Part shown: piece by piece, positions 1 through 6,696 of the stretch
Layout: each line of letters opens with the position of its first letter
How positions within the stretch are numbered: position 1 is the stretch's first letter
IMG/VR virus record: IMGVR_UViG_3300017763_005946
Span: 1 to 26,195 of that record
Length of the DNA stretch: 26,195 bases
DNA from: a virus
Reading direction: 5' to 3' (one strand)
Position numbers and translations under genes: made by a program
Notes under the pieces: model-generated
Seen by the model: only the letters and a program-made list of their open reading frames with translations
Told to the model about the DNA's origin: nothing
The model's database searches: none

Positions 1-1
1 C

Positions 2-313
2 GCTGAGCGCGTTAGCTATATTACCCCTTATCTTGATGGTGATAAGTTTGACATTCTTCAGGATGGAGCCAGGTGTTGTGATGAGCTCGGACTTGACTTT
101 GACAAAGTATATAGGAACACAAACACTAGTTACAAGCCCATTAATATTGGTGGTACTTGGTACAGTGATTATAAATCAGCTTCATCGGTGGAGAGGGTTG
201 AGGCTTTTCTTAAAGTGGGAAGACCTGATCCGGTTGCGTATGCAGACGAGACAGGACCTGTTGATTGGGGAACTGTACGAAACCATGTAGAGAAAGTATT
301 AGAGGATGCGTAA
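2..313 (+). CDS. queC: QueC-like 7-cyano-7-deazaguanine synthase, C-terminal part (zinc site lost)
   Basis: The frame is open from the window edge and ends at TAA 311-313, so only the last 103 residues are visible. The stretch around visible residues 56-81 (SSVERVEAFLKVGRPDPVAY) matches the C-terminal end of QueC, where a CxxCxxC zinc motif normally runs into VERxEAF...G..DP..Y. QueC is an ATP-dependent enzyme that turns 7-carboxy-7-deazaguanine into preQ0 through an amide intermediate. Here the aligned zinc ligands read Ser43, Asp56, Ser59 and Ser62, so all four usual cysteines are gone although the 3-residue spacing is kept. The next gene is QueE, the preceding enzyme of the pathway, and it overlaps this one by 8 bases. 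The ATP-binding half lies outside the window. The family call is fairly sure; retained activity is not. Confidence 0.72.
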   Translation, partial: AERVSYITPYLDGDKFDILQDGARCCDELGLDFDKVYRNTNTSYKPINIGGTWYSDYKSASSVERVEAFLKVGRPDPVAYADETGPVDWGTVRNHVEKVLEDA

Positions 314-1079
314 ACGAATAGAAGATTACGATAAAGTACTCCCTATAGTAGAGGTATACCGTTGTGTGCAAAGTGAGGGTTCCCGTTTTGGGCGCCCCAC
401 TATTGCCGTTCGAACTACAGGATGTACCCACCGTTGCTGGTTTGGTGATGGGGGGTGGTGTGATAGCTGGTATACAAGCATTCATCCCGATAAAGGTACT
501 TTTACTTTTAACGATATAATCGCTATTTATGATAAGAACCCACAAGTAAAAGAAATGATGCTTACTGGAGGTTCACCTTCAATGCATTTTGCCCTAGTAA
601 ATGAAATTACACACTTCGCCAAAGAACGAGGAATCCTCGTTACAATTGAAACGGAAGGATCCCATTTTCTTGAGACTGATTATCCCATTAATCTCATATC
701 TCTTAGCCCTAAGTTTTCTAATTCTGTACCTGTTGTGGGTATTACTACTCCCGGTGGTAAAATTGTTGATGAAAGGTTTGTTAAAACTCATAATAGGCAT
801 AGATTACATTATGAAAATATTGAAAAAACCCTAAATTACCACGAAGATTATCACTACAAACCAGTATGGGATGGTACAGATGAGGGTTTAAAAGAAATTG
901 AAGAATTTAGGGTTAGAATGAATATCCCTAAAGATAAAACATTTGTTATGCCCGCAGGAGATACTAGAGAAACGCTAGTACCAATGTATGTAAAAGTATT
1001 TGAAATGGTAGCTGAGCATGGGTATAATATGACAGGTAGAGACCACATAATAGCATATGATACTGAAAGAGGAGTATAA
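306..1079 (+). CDS. queE: QueE-like 7-carboxy-7-deazaguanine synthase (radical SAM)
   Basis: A 257-aa protein of about the usual QueE size or slightly longer. QueE rearranges 6-carboxy-tetrahydropterin to 7-carboxy-7-deazaguanine (CDG) with SAM and a 4Fe-4S cluster. Visible hallmarks are an N-terminal VEVYRCVQSEGSRFGRP segment, cluster cysteines C40, C44 and C52, WCD-x-WYTS after the last cysteine, a SAM-binding loop TGGSP (87-91, usually TGGEP), VTIETEGS in the middle, and SLSPKF. The cysteine spacing is CX3CX7C rather than the common CX3CX2C, which means about five extra residues before the WCD turn. The ATG at 306 overlaps the QueC-like stop by 8 bases, and the TAA overlaps the next ATG by 1 base. 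With QueC-like and FolE neighbours, the role is most likely modified guanine for phage DNA. Confidence 0.9.
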   Translation: MRKRIEDYDKVLPIVEVYRCVQSEGSRFGRPTIAVRTTGCTHRCWFGDGGWCDSWYTSIHPDKGTFTFNDIIAIYDKNPQVKEMMLTGGSPSMHFALVNEITHFAKERGILVTIETEGSHFLETDYPINLISLSPKFSNSVPVVGITTPGGKIVDERFVKTHNRHRLHYENIEKTLNYHEDYHYKPVWDGTDEGLKEIEEFRVRMNIPKDKTFVMPAGDTRETLVPMYVKVFEMVAEHGYNMTGRDHIIAYDTERGV

Positions 1080-1222
1080 TGAAGGAAAAAGCACTTGAAA
1101 TCTTAGAAGAAATAAAATCCAATGTAAGCGTATGTTGTGCTATAACTATGGAACCTGAAGATGTAGAAGACCTAATAGATCAATTAAAAATAATTATAGA
1201 AGAAGGATGGAACAAGCAATAA
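1079..1222 (+). CDS. Small acidic protein, 47 aa, unknown function
   Basis: The ATG overlaps the QueE stop by one base (TAATG) and the frame runs to TAA at 1220-1222, overlapping the start of the phosphoribosyltransferase gene by 16 bases. The protein is strongly helical and acidic (start MKEKALEILEEIKSN, then EPEDVEDLIDQLKIIIEE). It has two adjacent cysteines and no domain that I recognise. It is reported as a gene because it fills exactly the gap between two real genes with coupled junctions at both ends. It could be a small partner of either neighbour. Confidence 0.6.
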   Translation: MKEKALEILEEIKSNVSVCCAITMEPEDVEDLIDQLKIIIEEGWNKQ

Positions 1223-1719
1223 GTGAAAAGGATTTAGATATAAAAATTAAAATTCTAGCTAAACAAATAAGTGATGAACATAGAAACGATCCTACACCTG
1301 TAGTACTTGTTTGCATTCTAAATGGTGGATTTATGTTTTTTAGTGATTTAGTAAAACAAATTAATATTCCTATTGAAATAGACTTTATCCGTTGTAAATC
1401 TTATTTTGGTAGAAAACAAGGTGATTTAGTAGTTACTAAAGATTTAGAAACAAAAATTAAACATAAACACGTTTATCTTGTAGATGATATATTAGATTCT
1501 GGCAATACTATGAAAGCTGTATCTAAATTCTTACAAGTAAAAGAACCTAAATCTATTACTCCTGTGGCAGCAATTTATAAAGAGAGTGTGGATTTTGATA
1601 AGGTACTTCATATATTGTACCAAGATGTTGATTCTATATTTGATCCATGGTATATTGGATATGGTATGGATGATGATAAAGGACATAATAGAAATTTAAG
1701 CACGATTTATACTATATAA
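1207..1719 (+). CDS. Hypoxanthine/guanine phosphoribosyltransferase family protein
   Basis: A 170-aa type I phosphoribosyltransferase, which joins a purine base to PRPP to give the nucleotide. The PRPP-binding loop is clear at residues 90-101 (YLVDDILDSGNT). The purine-recognition end WYIGYGMDDD followed by NRNLSTIY (about 143-168) matches the hypoxanthine PRTase signature usually written F-x-x-GYGLD...RNLP-x-I. An ILNGG loop (37-41) corresponds to the LKGG region. Length is typical for bacterial Hpt. It sits between QueE and FolE, so besides ordinary purine salvage it could act on a deazaguanine base, which is speculation from position only. The TAA overlaps the folE ATG by one base. Confidence 0.87.
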   Translation: MEQAISEKDLDIKIKILAKQISDEHRNDPTPVVLVCILNGGFMFFSDLVKQINIPIEIDFIRCKSYFGRKQGDLVVTKDLETKIKHKHVYLVDDILDSGNTMKAVSKFLQVKEPKSITPVAAIYKESVDFDKVLHILYQDVDSIFDPWYIGYGMDDDKGHNRNLSTIYTI

Positions 1720-2414
1720 TGGAAAATAAAAGAAGAAAAGTACACGAAGAATTAGAAGTTGTACAAACGGGTTTTGCAAATGGGGTTGCTGAGGGATTTC
1801 CACTCCAACAATCTGATAAAGATAAAATGATTAATAAAGCTGAAAAAGCATACGGTAAATTTTTAGATGCACTTAAGTGTGATTGGCGTAATGATCCTAA
1901 TTCAATGGAAACCCCAAGACGTGTAGCTAAAGCTTACGTAAATGATTTATGGGCGGGTAGATATACAGCAATGTCTCCAATTACTTCTTTCCCAAGTGAT
2001 GGTTATGATGGTATTATTATTGAAAGAAATATCCCCTTAACATCAATGTGCTCTCATCACCACCAAACAATTGGGGGTGTAGTACATATTGGATATATAG
2101 CGGGTGAAGGGGGTCAAGTAATTGGTTTATCTAAATTAAACCGTATTGTAGAATTATTTGGACGTAGAGGAGCAATCCAAGAGCAACTAACATCCGCAAT
2201 TCATAACGCTGTAGATAAAATTACTGAAGGTAATAGAGGCGTAATTGTAACCATTGTAGGAACACATAATTGTGTTAGTTGTAGAGGGGTTAAACATCAG
2301 GGAGCCGCAATGGTTACAACTAAAGCATCAGGAGTATTTAGAGATAATGATAATCTATCTCGTAAAGAATTTTTTGATAGCTTAAAAATTAATAATGGAG
2401 GACATAATATTTAA
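1719..2414 (+). CDS. folE: GTP cyclohydrolase I
   Basis: A 231-aa GTP cyclohydrolase I, which opens the guanine ring of GTP to dihydroneopterin triphosphate. This is the first step of both folate and 7-deazaguanine synthesis. Zinc ligands appear as C111 and H114 in SMCSHHHQTIGGVVHIGYI and C185 in THNCVSCRG. The substrate-binding block VIGLSKLNRIVELFGRR (134-150) and the RGVKHQGAAMVTT block are also present. The N-terminal 30 residues are not conserved. Together with QueE and the QueC-like protein it gives three of the four enzymes needed to reach preQ0; QueD is not in this window. The start is chosen because TAATG joins it to the upstream gene. Confidence 0.93.
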   Translation: MENKRRKVHEELEVVQTGFANGVAEGFPLQQSDKDKMINKAEKAYGKFLDALKCDWRNDPNSMETPRRVAKAYVNDLWAGRYTAMSPITSFPSDGYDGIIIERNIPLTSMCSHHHQTIGGVVHIGYIAGEGGQVIGLSKLNRIVELFGRRGAIQEQLTSAIHNAVDKITEGNRGVIVTIVGTHNCVSCRGVKHQGAAMVTTKASGVFRDNDNLSRKEFFDSLKINNGGHNI

Positions 2415-2420
2415 AAAATC

Positions 2421-2579
2421 ATGAAAGAAGTTACAGAATTTTTATACCACGCATTGGGGGTTTGTGGTGAACATAATCACCCCCACTTAATTAACCTTGG
2501 CTTTTTAGCAGCTGGGGTGTACGCAATCATTAAAATAAATAAAAGTTATGGCATATTGGCTAGCAAAAGTAAAGGTTGA
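2421..2579 (+). CDS. Small single-helix membrane protein, 52 aa
   Basis: The ATG lies 6 bases after the folE stop in an A-rich context and the frame ends at TGA 2577-2579, overlapping the next gene by 32 bases. The protein begins MKEVTEFLYHALGVCGEHNH, with a His/Cys-rich stretch near residues 10-22, followed by a hydrophobic segment at about 23-41 that could span the membrane, and a basic tail. It reads like the small membrane proteins common in phage early regions. I do not recognise a family. A coding call is favoured because without it 133 bases would be empty in an otherwise gapless array. Confidence 0.55.
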   Translation: MKEVTEFLYHALGVCGEHNHPHLINLGFLAAGVYAIIKINKSYGILASKSKG

Positions 2580-2748
2580 AGAGGAAACCTCTCGTGGCGC
2601 CTTAAGATGGACCACTGAACAATTCCTCGTTAATGCAGAAAATGCAACAGACGCAGAAGTTAAATTAACTGAAGAATATTCAGCATACCCACATGATTGG
2701 CATGTTGATCAGTTAAAACAAATCAAATTAGTTAAAGTTATAGAATAA
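2548..2748 (+). CDS. DUF4494-like small protein
   Basis: A 66-aa protein with the pattern W-x-x-KVKVEEE...TEQFLVNAENATDAEVKLTEE...KQIKLVKVIE. This resembles DUF4494, a short family of unknown function common in Bacteroidota and their phages (an aromatic start, KV-x-YEK, T-x-x-YLVDA-x-SFTEAEARI, and a K-I-x-E-I end). The function is unknown. Its taxonomic spread is one of my reasons for suggesting a Bacteroidota host. The start ATG at 2548 follows an A-rich stretch, and the stop overlaps the next ATG by one base. Confidence 0.72.
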   Translation: MAYWLAKVKVEEETSRGALRWTTEQFLVNAENATDAEVKLTEEYSAYPHDWHVDQLKQIKLVKVIE

Positions 2749-3326
2749 TGAGTCAAGTTTATACAGATTTAGAACGTAGAAAAACAGACGTTCCGTTCGT
2801 AGATGAAGTTGAAGAGTTTAATGATTTAATGAATAAACCCAACAACTATGAACCAACAATACCAGAAAAGAAGGAATGGGAGTTTGTATACAACTTCGTC
2901 CTGGAAGAGCTTAATGAATATAGAGAAGCGTGTGAACGAGGCGACATCGTCGAGGTTTTGGACGCGCTGTGTGACATTGCTTATGTTTCCTTGGGGAATG
3001 GGACTATGTTACATGGTCTTAAGGATAAAATTTGGCCAGCCTATCAAGAGGTGCAAGCTTCAAACCTATCAAAGGCTTGCTCGACTGAGGATGAAGCAGA
3101 AAGGACAGTGGAACTCAGATCTAGGGAACAAGGGGAAGCATGCCACTATGAAAAGTGTGGTGATAAATATATTGTATACAGATCACGTGATAAGAAGGTC
3201 ATGAAAAATGTTAATTACTTTAGACCAGATCTTAAACAGTTTTTTACCGAAAATGAATTAGAATCTGTTAAACCAAAAAATATTTTTGGTACAACTACTA
3301 AAATTATAGGAGGAATAGGAGCATGA
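2748..3326 (+). CDS. MazG / phosphoribosyl-ATP pyrophosphohydrolase-like NTP-PPase
   Basis: A 192-aa protein with the all-alpha NTP pyrophosphohydrolase signature. Helix 1 carries EELNEYRE (53-60) and helix 2 carries DIVEVLDALCDIAYV (66-80), giving the EExxE and ExxD/DxxxD magnesium ligands of the MazG/PRA-PH fold. EVQASNLSKA follows at 101-110, as in many phage and cyanophage members. Such enzymes hydrolyse (d)NTPs to monophosphates, or an ATP-like substrate. The C-terminal 70 residues include a RSRDKKVMKNVNYFRPDL segment seen after this domain in related phage proteins. The middle of the gene (about 2880-3130) is near 50 percent GC, against roughly 25-30 percent on either side. It is joined to its neighbours by TAATG upstream and ATGA downstream. 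Confidence 0.78.
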   Translation: MSQVYTDLERRKTDVPFVDEVEEFNDLMNKPNNYEPTIPEKKEWEFVYNFVLEELNEYREACERGDIVEVLDALCDIAYVSLGNGTMLHGLKDKIWPAYQEVQASNLSKACSTEDEAERTVELRSREQGEACHYEKCGDKYIVYRSRDKKVMKNVNYFRPDLKQFFTENELESVKPKNIFGTTTKIIGGIGA

Positions 3327-3544
3327 GTGATAGAGAAATAATGAATGCTAAAAGAGGTAAAAATACTCCTCCTAAAGTAAAAAATTTAGATCAAATGCCT
3401 GATCAAAAATGGCACCGTAGAATTTCATTTATTAAATCTGGAATCCGAATTGTAGGATATTTAGCTATCCCCATTAATATACCAGCTGCTGTAGCTTTAC
3501 TAGTTGTAAGTGAAGTAGTAGGAATTATAGAAGAATTAGTATGA
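3323..3544 (+). CDS. Small membrane protein, 73 aa
   Basis: The N-terminal 35 residues are charged and basic (MSDREIMNAKRGKNTPPKVK), and the C-terminal half (about 41-70) is continuously hydrophobic with only a central Pro-Asn-Ile-Pro, which suggests one long or two short membrane helices. The last residues are acidic. The gene overlaps both neighbours by 4 bases (ATGA), so it is probably translated together with the pyrophosphohydrolase and thioredoxin. No family recognised. Confidence 0.65.
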   Translation: MSDREIMNAKRGKNTPPKVKNLDQMPDQKWHRRISFIKSGIRIVGYLAIPINIPAAVALLVVSEVVGIIEELV

Positions 3545-3792
3545 AAAAGTTTTTATATTTTAGTGCCCCCTGGTGTGGGCCTTGTAAACAGTTAGGTCCT
3601 ATTATGGACGAACTTAATAGTGAAGGATATACAGTTCAAAAAATTGACGTAGACTCAAATCCTGAAATTGTCCAATCCTTTGGAATCAAAAATGTCCCCA
3701 CTGTAATTTTACAAGTAGATAATACAGAAAAGGGAAGGAAAATTGGCCTTGGGTCAAAACCTATGTATATTGACCTATATAATCAGGGTTAA
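3541..3792 (+). CDS. Thioredoxin
   Basis: An 83-aa minimal thioredoxin fold with the redox motif WCGPC (11-15, cysteines 12 and 15) and the cis-proline NVPT (P53). KIDVDSNPEIVQSFGI in between is typical. It lacks the first helix and strand of the 105-aa E. coli protein, as phage thioredoxins and glutaredoxins often do. A likely role is reducing phage ribonucleotide reductase or other dithiol enzymes. A polymerase-processivity role as in T7 is unlikely because this phage has its own sliding clamp. It lies directly before the polymerase gene with a TAATG junction. Confidence 0.92.
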   Translation: MKKFLYFSAPWCGPCKQLGPIMDELNSEGYTVQKIDVDSNPEIVQSFGIKNVPTVILQVDNTEKGRKIGLGSKPMYIDLYNQG

Positions 3793-5507
3793 TGTATAAA
3801 AATTGTTATGTTCAAAGAGGCGAAGAATGGAATCATTATAGAATCCATTTATGGACTGATGAGGGGTATTCTGTAGAAGATTACCAAAACTATGGTTATA
3901 TAGAGTGTTCTGATAGTGCCGCTACTCATGTAGGTCTTAAGGGAGAAACCCTTAAAAGAGTATTTAATTGGGATAGAAATGACCCCCGTATGCATTATTC
4001 TGATCATACTAGGGGAAATATTCATACTAAATTTCTTATAGACAAATATGGTGATGATGATACTCCCTCAGTAACTCATAGAGAAGTATTTTTTGATATT
4101 GAGATTGAAATAGGAGGTGCACTTACTCCGGAATATATTAAAAAAGCCCCTAAACCAGTTACTTCAATTGCCCTTTGGGATAAACAATTAAATGACTGGA
4201 AAATTATTATTTTAGATAAAGATAATAAAATTGAACATACAACGGATAGTCAGGGAAGAGAAGTGATTCCCGTTAGGAGAGAATCTGATCTATTAGAAAA
4301 ATTTCTTAATACATTAGAGGAAATAGAACCAGATATCCTTATAGGTTATAATAGTGATTATTTCGATATTCCATATCTATATTACAGAATTAAAAACACA
4401 TTAGGGGATAGATATGCTAATAGAATGTCTCCTGTTAAAATAGTACAAGAACAAACTTGGAATGAAGATGTACCTATTAGAATAGCTGGAGTTACTTCTC
4501 TTGACTACATGCGTTTGCATAAAAAATATAGCTTTAAAGATGAACCATCATTTAAACTAGATGCCTTAGGAGAAAAGTATGTTGATCAAAAGAAAATAGA
4601 ATATGAAGGTTCACTTGATAGACTATTTGCTGAGGATAAAGAAAAATTTATTGAATATAACTTTGTTGATGTTTTAATACTTAAAAAGTTAGATGAAAAA
4701 TTTCAATATATTAATCTAACTAAAAATCTTGCCCATAAGGGAAAGGTATTATACGAGGAAGTATATTTATCTTCTAAAATTCAGGATGGTGCTATTTCAA
4801 GTTGGCTATTATCTGAAAATATTATACCACCTAATAAAGATTTAGATCCACTTACTAAGAAAAACTATGCAGGGGGGTATTTATTTTGCCCTAAAACAGG
4901 TATCTATAATTATATGTTTGATGAAGATCTCACATCACTATACCCCTCTATTATTATGTCCTTAAATATAGGTAAAGAAACTTATGTAGGTAGAGTATTG
5001 GATTTATATGATGATAGAAATAATAGACTTGGTTTAAACGACTTAGAAAAATTAGTTAACAGAGACCCCGAAGCAGAAATGCCCGTTGAAAATTTGCAAC
5101 GTAAACGCAATAATATGAAACTTAAAGACGTTATAGATACAATTAAAAAAAATAATTTATCTGTAACCGCTAATGGTGTTATGTTTAGAACCGATAAACC
5201 ATCTACCTTAAATGTTATTCTGGATAAATGGTTTGATGAAAGGGTAATGTACAAGAAAGCTATGAAAAAAGCTTATAAAAGTGGTAATAAGAAAGAAGGT
5301 GAACTAAATCACCTAAAGCAATATACAATGAAGATCTTGCTGAATTCACTTTATGGTGCAACTGCTTTACCTAGTTTTAGATACGGTAGTGTTATCCTAT
5401 CAGAAGGTATTACACTTACTGGACAACGAATTATTCAAGAATCAGCTTTATTTGCAAATACACACATGAATAAAGTTCTTAGAAACGAATTAAAAATAGA
5501 ATTATAA
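3792..5507 (+). CDS. DNA polymerase family B, N-terminal piece (exonuclease + motifs A and B)
   Basis: A 571-aa protein that matches T4 gp43 in motif order. The proofreading exonuclease has ExoI FFDIEIE (D102, E104), ExoII IGYNSDYFD (N187, D192) and ExoIII YNFVD (Y289, D293). Polymerase motif A is DLTSLYPSII (379-388), with catalytic D379 and the NIGKET that follows in T4-like enzymes. Motif B is KILLNSLYG (514-522). The chain stops about 50 residues later, before the second catalytic motif (YxDTDS), which is in the ORF at 5770-6696. The two pieces total 879 residues, close to the 898 of T4 gp43, so little or nothing seems to be missing. The protein should need its partner piece to polymerise; the exonuclease could work alone. 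Confidence 0.95.
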   Translation: MYKNCYVQRGEEWNHYRIHLWTDEGYSVEDYQNYGYIECSDSAATHVGLKGETLKRVFNWDRNDPRMHYSDHTRGNIHTKFLIDKYGDDDTPSVTHREVFFDIEIEIGGALTPEYIKKAPKPVTSIALWDKQLNDWKIIILDKDNKIEHTTDSQGREVIPVRRESDLLEKFLNTLEEIEPDILIGYNSDYFDIPYLYYRIKNTLGDRYANRMSPVKIVQEQTWNEDVPIRIAGVTSLDYMRLHKKYSFKDEPSFKLDALGEKYVDQKKIEYEGSLDRLFAEDKEKFIEYNFVDVLILKKLDEKFQYINLTKNLAHKGKVLYEEVYLSSKIQDGAISSWLLSENIIPPNKDLDPLTKKNYAGGYLFCPKTGIYNYMFDEDLTSLYPSIIMSLNIGKETYVGRVLDLYDDRNNRLGLNDLEKLVNRDPEAEMPVENLQRKRNNMKLKDVIDTIKKNNLSVTANGVMFRTDKPSTLNVILDKWFDERVMYKKAMKKAYKSGNKKEGELNHLKQYTMKILLNSLYGATALPSFRYGSVILSEGITLTGQRIIQESALFANTHMNKVLRNELKIEL

Positions 5508-5770
5508 TGGGATTATCTCCACAGTCAATAAGAAGTAACGTTCTCATTCAAATGAATGGTGAATACGTTAAAAAAGAAACCATAATTTCATTAAGTAAAA
5601 ATTGGAATGATAAACAAATTTCGTATTTTCGTAAAATGGTCCAACAAGGAGGAAATTTAAAAATTAATGGTGATTTATTTGAAATTACTATCAATGAAAA
5701 TATTTTAAACTCTCGTGGAGAAAAAGATGGTGGTATAATCACAATCCCCGGTGAAGACGAAAGATTTTAA
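5507..5770 (+). CDS. 87-aa ORF inserted between the two polymerase pieces
   Basis: This ORF separates the two parts of the polymerase. It is joined by TAATG on both sides, and the three ORFs are in three different frames. The protein (start MGLSPQSIRSNVLIQMNG) is mixed alpha/beta, with a central KNWNDKQISYFRKMVQQGG helix and a LKINGDLFEITINEN strand pair. I see no GIY-YIG, HNH or LAGLIDADG motif and no intein or intron boundary, so it is not an evident homing endonuclease, although it may be what remains of the event that split the gene. It could also be a small subunit that bridges the two halves. Function unknown. Confidence 0.75.
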   Translation: MGLSPQSIRSNVLIQMNGEYVKKETIISLSKNWNDKQISYFRKMVQQGGNLKINGDLFEITINENILNSRGEKDGGIITIPGEDERF

Positions 5771-6696
5771 TGAATAATCAAGAACAAATACCGTGGTGGA
5801 TATGTAAAGAAGGTGATAAAAACTTCTGCACATATGTCGACACTGACTCTAACTATTTTCACGCAGAGCCACTTCTGAAACATTTATACCCTAATTTTTC
5901 TGAAATGTCAGAAGAAGAACAGGATGATCTTTTAGAAAAAATGGCCCTTAAGTATCAGGATCTTATTACAGAATACTATGATACATTAGCTGAGGAAGCA
6001 TTTAATATCAATAAACATCGACTTGAAATGAAAACCGAATGTACCATTCGTTCTGGTTTTTTTTCAGGTAAAAGAAGATATGCCCAATATATTACTAAAA
6101 AAGAGGGTATGAAGGTAGAGGATATTGATGTTAAAGGTCTTGACTTTATGAAATCAAATTTCCCACCCTTATTTAAGAAATTCTTTAATGGTATACTTAA
6201 TAAAATCCTATTTGGTGCTACTCGAAGTGAAATTGACCAAGAGATTCTTGAATTCAAAAATAGCCTAAATGAGTTACCACTTGAATTGCTAGGCAAACCT
6301 ACTGGAGTAAAAGACATTAAAAAATATGTTGAACGCCCCCCGGGTGCCGGAAATATATTTACAGTATTAAAAACAGGGGCACCTGTTAATGTTAAAGCTG
6401 CTGTTCGTTATAATGATTTTCTTAGATTTAAAGGTCTAGATAAAAAACACTCACAAATTGTACAGGGAGATAAAATCAAATGGGTATATTTAAAAGATAA
6501 CCCATACAAGATTGACACAATGGGTTTCTTAGACTTTGATTTCCCAGAAGGTATTCGTACATTCGTAGAGACTTATATAGATAGAAACAAAGCATTTGAT
6601 TCAATCTTAAAAAATAAGTTAGAAACCTTCTATAAAGACTTAAGTTGGGGTAGTTTAACCCTTAACACACATGTAAATAATTTTTTCTCATTCTAA
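5770..6696 (+). CDS. DNA polymerase family B, C-terminal piece (motif C, thumb)
   Basis: A 308-aa protein that opens with about 20 residues and then motif C, TYVDTDSNYF (21-30), which carries the second pair of catalytic aspartates of family B polymerases. EMKTECTIRSGFFSGKRRYA and the KGLDFMKSNFP block follow, matching the region of T4 gp43 after motif C and the thumb. The C-terminus THVNNFFSF resembles a clamp-binding peptide, as does the SLDFLFG end of T4 gp43, and the clamp gene comes next. The start ATG at 5770 overlaps the stop of the inserted ORF by one base. It must pair with the 3792-5507 product to form an active polymerase. Confidence 0.93.
   Translation: MNNQEQIPWWICKEGDKNFCTYVDTDSNYFHAEPLLKHLYPNFSEMSEEEQDDLLEKMALKYQDLITEYYDTLAEEAFNINKHRLEMKTECTIRSGFFSGKRRYAQYITKKEGMKVEDIDVKGLDFMKSNFPPLFKKFFNGILNKILFGATRSEIDQEILEFKNSLNELPLELLGKPTGVKDIKKYVERPPGAGNIFTVLKTGAPVNVKAAVRYNDFLRFKGLDKKHSQIVQGDKIKWVYLKDNPYKIDTMGFLDFDFPEGIRTFVETYIDRNKAFDSILKNKLETFYKDLSWGSLTLNTHVNNFFSF

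Noticed and set aside
33-290. 85-aa ORF at the start of the window
   Set aside because: It is a shadow of the QueC-like frame, which is open from base 2 to 313 and has recognisable family sequence.
5507-5770. Intein or group I intron explanation for the split polymerase
   Set aside because: The parts are in three different frames with stop and start codons at both junctions, and no intein block or intron-like core is visible.
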